From DTU064 sp045588245 (GTDB lineage Bacteria; Bacillota; Clostridia; Oscillospirales; CAG-272), in NCBI GenBank assembly GCA_045588245.1, contig JAZNDW010000031.1, positions 1-11,250 of the forward strand: a DNA stretch of 11,250 nt, in the 5' to 3' direction. The notes beneath the pieces are model-generated. The model was not told where the DNA came from, made no database searches, and worked only from the letters and a program-made list of their open reading frames with translations. Below are positions 1 to 5,872 of this stretch, one piece after another. Positions within the stretch are counted from its first letter, which is position 1; the number at the start of each line of letters is the position of its first letter. The position numbers and the translations under genes were made by a program.

Positions 1-21
1 CTAAAGAGGGTAGAGATATTT

Positions 22-47
22 AAGAGGAGGGATACCTCCCTCCTCTT
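22..47. repeat. Perfect 10-bp inverted repeat (hairpin)
   Basis: AAGAGGAGGG (22-31) and CCCTCCTCTT (38-47) are exact complements around a 6-nt loop. On the minus strand, the direction of cysK, the stem is followed by AAATATCTCT, which is AT-rich but not a proper U-run. It could be the distal terminator of the GH36-cysK transcript, about 200 nt after the cysK stop, or belong to a gene outside the window. The stem is certain; the function is not. Confidence 0.5.
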
Positions 48-63
48 GAACGGATGTTTTGTC

Positions 64-106
64 GCGTTCCGCGGAACGCCGCTTTTAGCTGCCCCGGGCA
101 AAAGCG
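64..106. repeat. Two adjacent palindromic stems
   Basis: GCGTTCCGCGGAACGC (64-79) is a perfect 16-nt palindrome. Directly after it, CGCTTTT (80-86) pairs with AAAAGCG (100-106), enclosing a smaller GCCC-C-GGGC stem. The second structure followed by TAAAATCAAAA has no U-run on either strand, so neither looks like a simple intrinsic terminator. They are part of a run of hairpins that fills the non-coding stretch downstream of cysK. No function can be assigned. Confidence 0.45.
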
Positions 107-176
107 TAAAATCAAAAAACGTTGGTTACAAACCGTCTGTACGCAGAACGAGCGATCATCGGTGTCCCTTTGCGAA
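107..176 (+). repeat. Intergenic repeat, copy A
   Basis: This stretch aligns by eye with the reverse complement of 3515-3584 at roughly 50 of 70 positions with one gap. The best core is AAAACGTTGGTTA-Y-AAACCGTC, and both copies also share CCCTTTG-Y-GAA near the far end. The core contains GGTT-3 nt-AACC, a small possible hairpin whose loop differs between copies (ACA or ATA). The two copies are inverted relative to each other and both are intergenic, downstream of minus-strand operons. No ORF spans both copies, so it is more likely a small dispersed element or RNA/protein-binding site than coding sequence. Confidence 0.55.
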
Positions 177-242
177 ACCGCAAGAAAATCGCGGTATGCC
201 CGCAAAACGGGCATAGACGAACCCCTGCGGTCGCTTCCGCAG
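177..242 (-). other. Tandem hairpins in the cysK 3' region
   Basis: Three stems follow the cysK stop without a gap of more than about 10 nt. CTGCGG/CCGCAG (225-230 with 237-242) begins directly at the stop codon. TATGCCCG/CGGGCATA (195-202 with 208-215) is a perfect 8-bp stem with a 5-nt loop. ACCGC/GCGGT (177-181 with 191-195) follows. None has a U-run on the minus strand, so they are better described as a structured 3' UTR, perhaps a barrier to exonucleases or a Rho-independent end of unusual form. Stems are seen directly; the role is inferred. Confidence 0.4.
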
Positions 243-1169
243 TCAAAAAAGCCCCTCTGTTGACATATACCGCATGCCCGTATCCGGCAGAACCGTCACG
301 ATCGTTTTTCCCTCGTTTTCGGGCATAAGCGCGAGCTTCACCGCCGCCGCGACGGCGGCACCCGACGAGATCCCGACGAGCAACCCCTCGCTTCGCGCAA
401 GACGGCGGCAATATTCGTACGCATCCTCGTCGGAAACGGGGATAACTCCTGTCAAAAGCTCACAATCAAGCACGTCGGGGATAAAATTCGCACCGATGCC
501 CTGAATCTTATGCGCGCCTGCGCCCCCCTCGGTGAGAAGCGGCGACGACGACGGCTCGACGGCATAGATCTCAATGCTCGGTTTTTTCTCGCAAAGATAC
601 CGTCCCGTACCCGTAACGGTGCCGCCCGTTCCGACGGCGGCAACGAAAATATCAAGGTTCCCGTCCGTGTCATCCCATATCTCGCGTCCCGTCGTTGCGT
701 AATGCGCCGCCGCATTCGTAGGGTTATCAAACTGCGACGGAATGAAGCTGTCGGGATACTGCTCATGCAGCAGAAGCGCACGTTTCACGCAGCCGCTCAT
801 ACCCTCGGCGCCCGGCGTCAGCACGAGCTCGGCTCCGTACGCGGCGAAGATCTGCCTGCGCTCCGCGCTCATCGAATCGGGCATCGTCAGGATAAGCTTG
901 CGTCCCTCGGCGGCGCAAAGCATCGCAAGACCGATGCCTGTGTTGCCGCTTGTCGGCTCGATTATGACGGTATGCTCACCGACAAGCCCTCTCGCCTTTG
1001 CATCCTCCATCATAGAAAGCGCGGCACGATCCTTGACGCTTCCGCCGGGATTCATAAACTCAAGCTTGGATAGGATCCTCGCCTTTGCGCCCGACTCCTG
1101 TGCGATGCGCGACAGCTCATAAAGCGGCGTCTTTCCGATGATTTTTTGTAGATTTTTAGCGATGTTCAT
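243..1169 (-). CDS. cysK: Cysteine synthase (O-acetylserine sulfhydrylase)
   Basis: This 308-aa protein is a fold-type II PLP enzyme that makes cysteine from O-acetylserine and sulfide in the cytoplasm. The PLP lysine is K46 in PGGSVKDRAA. The substrate-binding loop is PTSGNTG (72-78) and the PLP phosphate-binding loop is GTGGTVTGTG (180-189). The conserved GISSGAA stands near the C-terminus. QFDNPTN (146-152) and KIQGIG are also typical of CysK. Length matches the family (about 300-310 aa). It ends soon after VTVLPDTGMRYMSTEGLF, a normal CysK end. The start has only a weak purine-rich AGAGAGA upstream. It lies 44 nt after the GH36 gene on the same strand and has no convincing promoter of its own, so read-through from that gene is likely. 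A cystathionine beta-synthase-like variant is possible, but there is no extra domain. Confidence 0.93.
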   Translation of the reverse strand: MNIAKNLQKIIGKTPLYELSRIAQESGAKARILSKLEFMNPGGSVKDRAALSMMEDAKARGLVGEHTVIIEPTSGNTGIGLAMLCAAEGRKLILTMPDSMSAERRQIFAAYGAELVLTPGAEGMSGCVKRALLLHEQYPDSFIPSQFDNPTNAAAHYATTGREIWDDTDGNLDIFVAAVGTGGTVTGTGRYLCEKKPSIEIYAVEPSSSPLLTEGGAGAHKIQGIGANFIPDVLDCELLTGVIPVSDEDAYEYCRRLARSEGLLVGISSGAAVAAAVKLALMPENEGKTIVTVLPDTGMRYMSTEGLF

Positions 1170-1213
1170 ACTTGATCTCTCTATATTCTGTCGCGCTCCG
1201 TTCGCGGTGCGCT

Positions 1214-3397
1214 TTATTCATAAACTTTCTTCAAGTGTATCATCACGCTTTCGGCATCTCGCCAATTACGCGTCATATTAAGTCCTGCACGCATCAGCGT
1301 TGAGCCGAGATAACGGCGGCCTCTGCCGTCTTCATATACGCCATCGGGATCGAGTCCGCGCAGGCGCAGGAAATAAACGGGCGCGATGCGCGCGTTTATC
1401 GCAACGAACGTAACGACGGCTTCGGACTTGTCGGCGCTGACGTATTCCCATGCGGCAACGTCGTCCGTCGGCAGGATCAGGCGGTAAAGATCCCCCTCGG
1501 TCACGATATGGCTGTACTTCTTGTACGCCGCCACCTGTTCGCGGACGAGCTCGCGCTCGCGGTCCGTAAGCTTATTAAGGTCAAGCTCATAGCCAAACGT
1601 GCCCGCAAGGGCAACGTTGCCGCGCGTTTGAAACGACGTTCTGCGTCCGGTCTGATGGTTAGGCGACGCGGAAACGTGGCACGACATCGTTGACGCGGGA
1701 TACGCGATGGAGGTACCGTACTGGATATACAAACGCTCAATAGGATCGGTGTCGTCGCTCGTCCAATACTGCGGAAAATAGTAAAGAAGCGCAGGATCGT
1801 AGCGTCCGCCACCCGAAGCACAACCCTCAAGGAGCACATTCGGGAAGTCCTTCGTTATACGCTCAAGTATCGAATAAAGTCCGAGCACGTAACGGTGGAA
1901 CACCTCACCCTGTCTGTCGGCAGGTAGCGTGACGGAGGCAACCTCCGTCAGATTGCGGTTGAAATCCCACTTGATATAGCGGATGTTTGCAGAGCGAAGC
2001 GCTTTTGCGATAGATTCGTAGATATAGTCGCAGACCTCGGCGCGAGTGAGGTCGAGAACGTACTGGTGCCGAGCTATCGACATTTCGCGTCCGACGGTGT
2101 GAAGCGTCCATTCGGGATGTGCGCGGTAAAGCTCCGAGTCGCGACTGACCATTTCGGGCTCAAACCATATTCCGAAGTCAACACCGAGCTCGTTCACGCG
2201 AGAAACGAGGGAGGGCAGTCCGCCCTTCAGCTTTTCTTCATTAGTGTTCCAGTCGCCGAGAGAGGACCTGTCATCGTTACGCTTGCCAAACCAGCCGTCG
2301 TCCATAACGAGCATATCGATGCCGAGTTCGGCGGCGTCGCGTGCGATCGAAACGAGCTTGTCGTCGTCAAAATCGAAGTAGGTGGCTTCCCAGTTATTGA
2401 CGAGGACCGGGCGGGGCGAATGTGCCCAACGCTGATTTATGAGATGCTGACGGTAGAAGCGGTGAAGGGCGCGGCTCATTTCGCCGATACCGTCGGCGGA
2501 ATATACCATAACGGCTTCGGGAGTGTAAAACTCCTCGCCTGCGTCAAGCTTCCACTCAAAGCCCTCGTGATTGATGCCGCAGATGATACGCGTTGAGCCG
2601 AAGGCATCGACCTCCGCCGTGATGGCGAAGTTGCCGCTGTAAACGAGGTTGAAGCCGTAAACGTCGCCGTGTTCCTCGTCCGTTTCGGCAGGAAGCAGGG
2701 CAACAAAGGGATTATGATAATGTCCCGACGCGCCTCGCGTGCTTGCGAAGCTTGTTATGCCGTGTGGAAGCGTGCGGCGCTCGACGCGGCGCTCGCGTCC
2801 CCAGCAGCCCCAAAGTCCGATCGCGTCATAGCTCGGGTGGGTAAAATCGACGGCGGTGCTGTATACACGCTCCAGCATCATGGGAACGTGGGAGGTGTTC
2901 TTGACCGATACGCGACGCGTGATGACGGGATGCGAGGAGAAAACGGTGTAATAAAGCGTGACCTCAGCGCCCGTTATGTCTGTGCCGACGATGGCGAGCG
3001 TTTCCGCTTCGTCCACGCCCGCAAAGGTGGACGGCATTCCGGGGATCGTGGATTTTCCTTTTGTGATGCTGTGTGATTTGTATCTATAGTCGGTATTCAG
3101 GTTGCCGTCCGCATTCTTTATCTGCAGCGCGGGGATGCGGAAGTCTCCCGTGCCGTAGCAGGGGTACTCCATCGCCGCCGTGTCGAGCGAGAAGCGCCAA
3201 TCGGGTATCGACGCCGTAAGCGGCACCGTTGAATCGTGTCCCTCGCGCACGCAGAGGTGCTCGATGTCGTATTCGTCGAGCTTCGCACCGTAGTAAATGT
3301 GGGTGAGGTATCCGCTGCGGTCGAGTTTCAGTATGTACGACGACGCGGACGTGTCGAGCTTGAATATTTGCTTATCTTCATAAAAACAGATTGACAT
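1214..3397 (-). CDS. GH36 alpha-galactosidase
   Basis: The 727-aa product has the length and architecture of bacterial GH36 alpha-galactosidases (AgaA/RafA type), which release terminal alpha-galactose from melibiose, raffinose-family sugars and galactomannan. An N-terminal beta-sandwich (about 1-320) precedes the TIM barrel, which begins at RPVLVNNWEATYFDF. The nucleophile is D478 in YIKWDFNRNLTE and the acid/base is D548 in YWTSDDTDPIER. By my recollection these are the numbers reported for Geobacillus AgaA, which would mean near collinearity. VMDDGWFG (365-371), GIWFEPEMV (409-417) and EGCASGGGRYD (524-534) are further GH36 motifs. A C-terminal beta domain ends the protein. No signal peptide is visible, so it should act on imported oligosaccharides. 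The start is fixed by AGGAGG, 7 nt upstream of ATG. cysK follows 44 nt downstream. Confidence 0.93.
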   Translation of the reverse strand: MSICFYEDKQIFKLDTSASSYILKLDRSGYLTHIYYGAKLDEYDIEHLCVREGHDSTVPLTASIPDWRFSLDTAAMEYPCYGTGDFRIPALQIKNADGNLNTDYRYKSHSITKGKSTIPGMPSTFAGVDEAETLAIVGTDITGAEVTLYYTVFSSHPVITRRVSVKNTSHVPMMLERVYSTAVDFTHPSYDAIGLWGCWGRERRVERRTLPHGITSFASTRGASGHYHNPFVALLPAETDEEHGDVYGFNLVYSGNFAITAEVDAFGSTRIICGINHEGFEWKLDAGEEFYTPEAVMVYSADGIGEMSRALHRFYRQHLINQRWAHSPRPVLVNNWEATYFDFDDDKLVSIARDAAELGIDMLVMDDGWFGKRNDDRSSLGDWNTNEEKLKGGLPSLVSRVNELGVDFGIWFEPEMVSRDSELYRAHPEWTLHTVGREMSIARHQYVLDLTRAEVCDYIYESIAKALRSANIRYIKWDFNRNLTEVASVTLPADRQGEVFHRYVLGLYSILERITKDFPNVLLEGCASGGGRYDPALLYYFPQYWTSDDTDPIERLYIQYGTSIAYPASTMSCHVSASPNHQTGRRTSFQTRGNVALAGTFGYELDLNKLTDRERELVREQVAAYKKYSHIVTEGDLYRLILPTDDVAAWEYVSADKSEAVVTFVAINARIAPVYFLRLRGLDPDGVYEDGRGRRYLGSTLMRAGLNMTRNWRDAESVMIHLKKVYE

Positions 3398-3436
3398 GGG
3401 AGTCCTCCTGATAGAAGTATATTTTTTGTTGGTTTC

Positions 3437-3466
3437 AGTATATCACACATACCCGTCCGAGTACAA
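3437..3466 (-). promoter_or_regulatory. Probable sigma-A promoter of the GH36 gene
   Basis: Read on the minus strand, TTGTAC (3461-3466) and TATACT (3437-3442) are separated by 18 nt, and the GH36 start codon lies about 40 nt downstream of the -10. The -10 sits in TGTGATATACTGAA, a 14-nt block found identically at the promoter of the TIM-barrel/DUF6807 operon. The -35 is poor (3 of 6), consistent with an activated or regulated promoter. A second TATACT at 3416-3421 has no -35 partner. Confidence 0.5.
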
Positions 3467-3514
3467 GAGGATTCTGCAAACGGAATTGCGAGGTTTTCGT
3501 GCGCTTGTCCATGC

Positions 3515-3584
3515 CTTCACAAAGGGCAACCTGTGATTGCACGTGCTGTTTACGGACGGTTTATAACCAACGTTTTCTGTTTTA
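3515..3584 (-). repeat. Intergenic repeat, copy B (inverted relative to copy A)
   Basis: The reverse complement starts TAAAACAGAAAACGTTGGTT and continues ATAAACCGTCCGTA, matching copy A (107-176) closely, and ends with CCCTTTGTGAA. It lies between the GH36 promoter and the end of the DUF6807 gene, in a 242-nt spacer (3398-3639) with no ORF. It contains an 8-nt palindrome GCACGTGC (3539-3546) that copy A lacks. The differences between copies are scattered, as expected for an old dispersed element rather than a recent duplication. Confidence 0.55.
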
Positions 3585-3602
3585 GGCACTCGCAACAAGA
3601 GA

Positions 3603-3624
3603 GCGCCGTCAAAAACGTCGGCGC
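3603..3624 (-). terminator. Hairpin after the DUF6807 gene, possible terminator
   Basis: GCGCCG (3603-3608) and CGGCGC (3619-3624) form a 6-bp all-GC stem with a 10-nt loop, 15 nt downstream of the DUF6807 stop codon. On the minus strand the stem is followed by TCTCTTGTTGCGAG, which is pyrimidine-rich but not a clean U-run. It most likely marks the 3' end of the two-gene operon, but termination efficiency is doubtful. Confidence 0.4.
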
Positions 3625-3639
3625 CCCAATTGTTTTCAC

Positions 3640-4749
3640 TTATTTACAATAACCTATAAATCTGTCCTTGATGCGGACGGTGTCGGGCTTACCCTTTCCG
3701 TCGGGACCTCTGCCATTCCCCATGCGTCCGCCGGGCGCTCCGCCCTCAAAGAAGACGATGCGATAGCGGTACGTCAGTTTTTCGCCTGCGGGAATGGTAA
3801 GTCCGCCGCGGAAATAGAGATTGTTTGCCGCAAACAGACCGTAGTTGCGAATGTGCCACGTCGTCGGGTAGCGCTCGTTATCTTCGTTATCAAAAACCGC
3901 AATGCCGACGTCGTGCCCCGACAGCTTTCCGCCGTAAACGCACCAGTTCGCCGCCTTGCCCCAACATTCCTTTTCGCCGCGTGCGCCGTAGGAATTTTCC
4001 ATGTAGCCGCCATTTTCAACGCGGAGCGGATCTGCCACTCTCACACCGAGCGGACCTGCCTCCTTCGTCGCGCCGAACGTGACCTTGCCGTAGGACGCCG
4101 TGTACGTCAGCGCAACGTCAACGTAGCGGCAGTTGTCGGGCTGATTATAAAACTTGTATTCACATTCTGCGTCCATCATCGGCTCCCCGTCGTGTGAGCA
4201 CCACACCGTCTTCGCCGTGAAAGCGGAGAACGCTGTGCCCGTGACGATGTTTTTGATTCCGCCGTGACGCTGGATGCCGCAGTTTTTCGGCTCGTTCCAG
4301 AAATCGACGTTTGCGGGTGCGCCCTCTCCCTCAAGCGTTACGTCACCGACACCGAAGAAGACGGAGCGGTGGTGCGGATGCTCCTTCGTTTCAAAGTCAA
4401 GACGCGTATAGCTTTCGCCGAACGACGTCATAACGGGCCCGAGATAGGGCTTATAAAGCTTGTCGGTATATACGTACGAGGTGAAGAGCTCGTCACCGAT
4501 CATAACGTCGAGCCTGTCTTCGCCTTCTGTGATCGCAAGCGCGGGGATGTCGGCGTGAGTGAGCGTCAGCTCGTGCTCACCCGGGAACATTGAAAGAATG
4601 ACGGTGAGTTTGCCGTCGTGTACCTGTGCGGGGAAAATTCTGCCGAAATAAGATACGGCGTTACATTCAAAATCGGGGGTGTTTTCAAGCTTGACTGTTA
4701 TGGGTTCGTGTTCCACCCTGCGGTTGAGCTTTATTTTTACGGTATTCAT
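3640..4749 (-). CDS. DUF6807 (PmoA-like) family protein
   Basis: The 369-aa product matches what I recall of the DUF6807 family, often annotated 'PmoA family protein' although unrelated in function to methane monooxygenase. Such genes usually lie in carbohydrate-use loci and the fold is a large beta-sandwich. Visible family motifs are HPHHRS (124-129), VDFWNEP soon after, KEAGPLGVRVAD (229-240), WGKAANW (263-269) and the stretch TTWHIRNYGLFAANN (296-310). The clustered histidines suggest a metal or sugar site. No signal peptide is present. An upstream in-frame ATG at 4818 would add 23 residues but overlaps the preceding gene. GGGAGGA, 6 nt before the ATG at 4749, decides the start. Residues 335-354 are a glycine-rich low-complexity stretch before a basic C-terminus, which is unusual. 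The gene lies 19 nt after the TIM-barrel gene. The biochemical activity is unknown to me; a role in processing modified sugars is inference. Confidence 0.8.
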   Translation of the reverse strand: MNTVKIKLNRRVEHEPITVKLENTPDFECNAVSYFGRIFPAQVHDGKLTVILSMFPGEHELTLTHADIPALAITEGEDRLDVMIGDELFTSYVYTDKLYKPYLGPVMTSFGESYTRLDFETKEHPHHRSVFFGVGDVTLEGEGAPANVDFWNEPKNCGIQRHGGIKNIVTGTAFSAFTAKTVWCSHDGEPMMDAECEYKFYNQPDNCRYVDVALTYTASYGKVTFGATKEAGPLGVRVADPLRVENGGYMENSYGARGEKECWGKAANWCVYGGKLSGHDVGIAVFDNEDNERYPTTWHIRNYGLFAANNLYFRGGLTIPAGEKLTYRYRIVFFEGGAPGGRMGNGRGPDGKGKPDTVRIKDRFIGYCK

Positions 4750-4768
4750 ATCGGTCCTCCCAAAAAAA

Positions 4769-5596
4769 CTAAAATCTTTCGCTGACAAACTTATATGCAA
4801 GCGCGACCTCGCGCTCAAAATCGGAAAAGCCGCATTCGACGGAGATCATGCCGCCGTAAGCGGTGTTTTGGAGCGACTCGGCAAAGCGCGTGAGATATTC
4901 GCCGCCGTGTGAGCCCGGGTACGTGCGATCGGGGGCTTCGGAGACGTGAATGTGCACGGGAAGCACCGTCGCGGACTCAAGCCTGTTATGCGGCTCATCG
5001 CCCTGACACATATGAAACGCATCGGCAAGGTACTGCACGCGGGGGTGCGACACCTCGTTGACGAGGCGCCCGCCGTCTGTGGTATAGTTGATGGCGTTAC
5101 ATTCGAGCGCGCGAAGCGGTTCGATCGCAAGCGTGACGCCGTGCTTTTCGCCAAGCCGTCCGCACATCGTAAGGAATTTTTTTATGTATGAAAGACCCTC
5201 TTCCTTATCCATTCCGTCGGGGATGCGGCGCGCACCGCCCGATCCGAACACGACGGTGCCGATTCCGAGCCGCGACATACGGTAAAATGCTTTGTCAACG
5301 TACGCATATAGTGGCGAGCCCTCGTCGGTGCTGCCGTCTGAAACGATCTTCAGCTCGGGGGGGATGAAGCTGTTTGCCGCGCGAAGCGGGATATCGTCCT
5401 CGCAAAGACGAAGGAAGTCGTCCTCCGACAGCTTCATTATCATGCCGACGCCGACCTCGGCGTAGTCAAATCCCGCGCCAAGAATGACGCGCGCGCCGTA
5501 TCGAAGCTCGTATAGGGTGTTGTCTTTTACTTCGGCGACGCCCTCCGGCATGAAGGACGCACCGGGAATACAGCATCCGAGTTTGTAGTTTGGCAT
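4769..5596 (-). CDS. Sugar phosphate isomerase/epimerase-like TIM-barrel protein
   Basis: This 275-aa protein belongs to the AP-endonuclease-2 (xylose isomerase-like) TIM-barrel superfamily, which includes sugar epimerases, inosose dehydratase, hydroxypyruvate isomerase and C-glycoside-cleaving enzymes. The expected divalent-metal ligands are in place: E159 in LAIEPL, D192 in YLADAFHM, a histidine in VHIHVSE (H215 or H217) and E254 in ISVECGF. H195 in DAFHM and the DR-YPGSHGG segment (223-232) are typical substrate-pocket parts. The protein is cytoplasmic. The start follows GAAAGGAT with a 6-nt spacer. It is the first gene of an operon with the DUF6807 gene and has a leader of about 150 nt with several hairpins. 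The exact substrate cannot be read from sequence; an epimerase or lyase for an oxidised or phosphorylated sugar is most likely. Confidence 0.82.
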   Translation of the reverse strand: MPNYKLGCCIPGASFMPEGVAEVKDNTLYELRYGARVILGAGFDYAEVGVGMIMKLSEDDFLRLCEDDIPLRAANSFIPPELKIVSDGSTDEGSPLYAYVDKAFYRMSRLGIGTVVFGSGGARRIPDGMDKEEGLSYIKKFLTMCGRLGEKHGVTLAIEPLRALECNAINYTTDGGRLVNEVSHPRVQYLADAFHMCQGDEPHNRLESATVLPVHIHVSEAPDRTYPGSHGGEYLTRFAESLQNTAYGGMISVECGFSDFEREVALAYKFVSERF

Positions 5597-5611
5597 AGTT
5601 TTATCCTTTCG

Positions 5612-5692
5612 GCGGCATAGCCGCTGTATGAATGCGGTGCGCCGCGGTCGGCGCGAGGCAGAATTGTGGCAGCTTTTCGCGGGGCGAAAAGC
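5612..5692 (-). promoter_or_regulatory. Structured leader of the TIM-barrel/DUF6807 operon
   Basis: Three perfect stems lie between the predicted start of the minus-strand transcript (about 5748) and its first start codon. GCTTTTCGC/GCGAAAAGC (5672-5680 with 5684-5692) has 9 bp and a 3-nt loop. GCGCCG/CGGCGC (5639-5644 with 5649-5654) has a 4-nt loop. GCGGC/GCCGC (5612-5616 with 5620-5624) ends 1-2 nt before the Shine-Dalgarno sequence. The leader fits no riboswitch class I recognise. On the plus strand the first stem is followed by ATTTTT, but no plus-strand gene ends there. Confidence 0.4.
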
Positions 5693-5754
5693 ATTTTTGG
5701 GGACGATTTCGGTTTGTGACGGAAATTGCTCCGCAAAGCGTCCGTTCTGCGTTC

Positions 5755-5783
5755 AGTATATCACAACTTGCCTTTCAACACAA
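5755..5783 (-). promoter_or_regulatory. Probable promoter of the TIM-barrel/DUF6807 operon
   Basis: On the minus strand, TTGTGT (5778-5783) and TATACT (5755-5760) are separated by 17 nt. The -10 lies in the same 14-nt block, TGTGATATACTGAA (5752-5765), as at the GH36 promoter. It is about 50 nt from the divergent plus-strand promoter, so the two could share a regulator. Confidence 0.5.
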
Positions 5784-5811
5784 TAAAAAAACAAAAATCT
5801 GCACGCACTTG

Positions 5812-5840
5812 TTGCAACGGTGGCGAAAAGAATATATAAT
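5812..5840 (+). promoter_or_regulatory. Sigma-A promoter of the Met-gamma-lyase-like gene
   Basis: TTGCAA (5812-5817) and a perfect TATAAT (5835-5840) are spaced by 17 nt, giving a leader of about 26 nt. An 8-nt palindrome GTTGCAAC (5811-5818) covers the -35. The ribosome binding site GAAAGGAC lies about 8 nt before the ATG at 5873. Confidence 0.75.
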
Positions 5841-5872
5841 GTTAGTTAAGCTTTCACCGAAAGGACAGACAC

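Noticed and set aside
64..79. 16-nt palindrome as a transposon end or attachment site
   Set aside because: No transposase, integrase, target duplication or second copy is present in the window.
510..1073. 187-codon plus-strand frame opposite cysK
   Set aside because: Antisense shadow of a well-supported gene, Arg-rich, with no ribosome binding site or domain.
2066..2596. 176-codon plus-strand frame opposite the GH36 gene
   Set aside because: Antisense shadow; the GH36 catalytic motifs are on the other strand.
4750..4818. Upstream extension of the DUF6807 gene to an earlier ATG
   Set aside because: It overlaps the end of the TIM-barrel gene and lacks a ribosome binding site, whereas GGGAGGA precedes ATG 4749.
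5672..5698. 9-bp stem followed by ATTTTT read as a plus-strand terminator
   Set aside because: No plus-strand gene lies upstream; the neighbouring gene is transcribed away on the minus strand, so it is treated as a leader hairpin.
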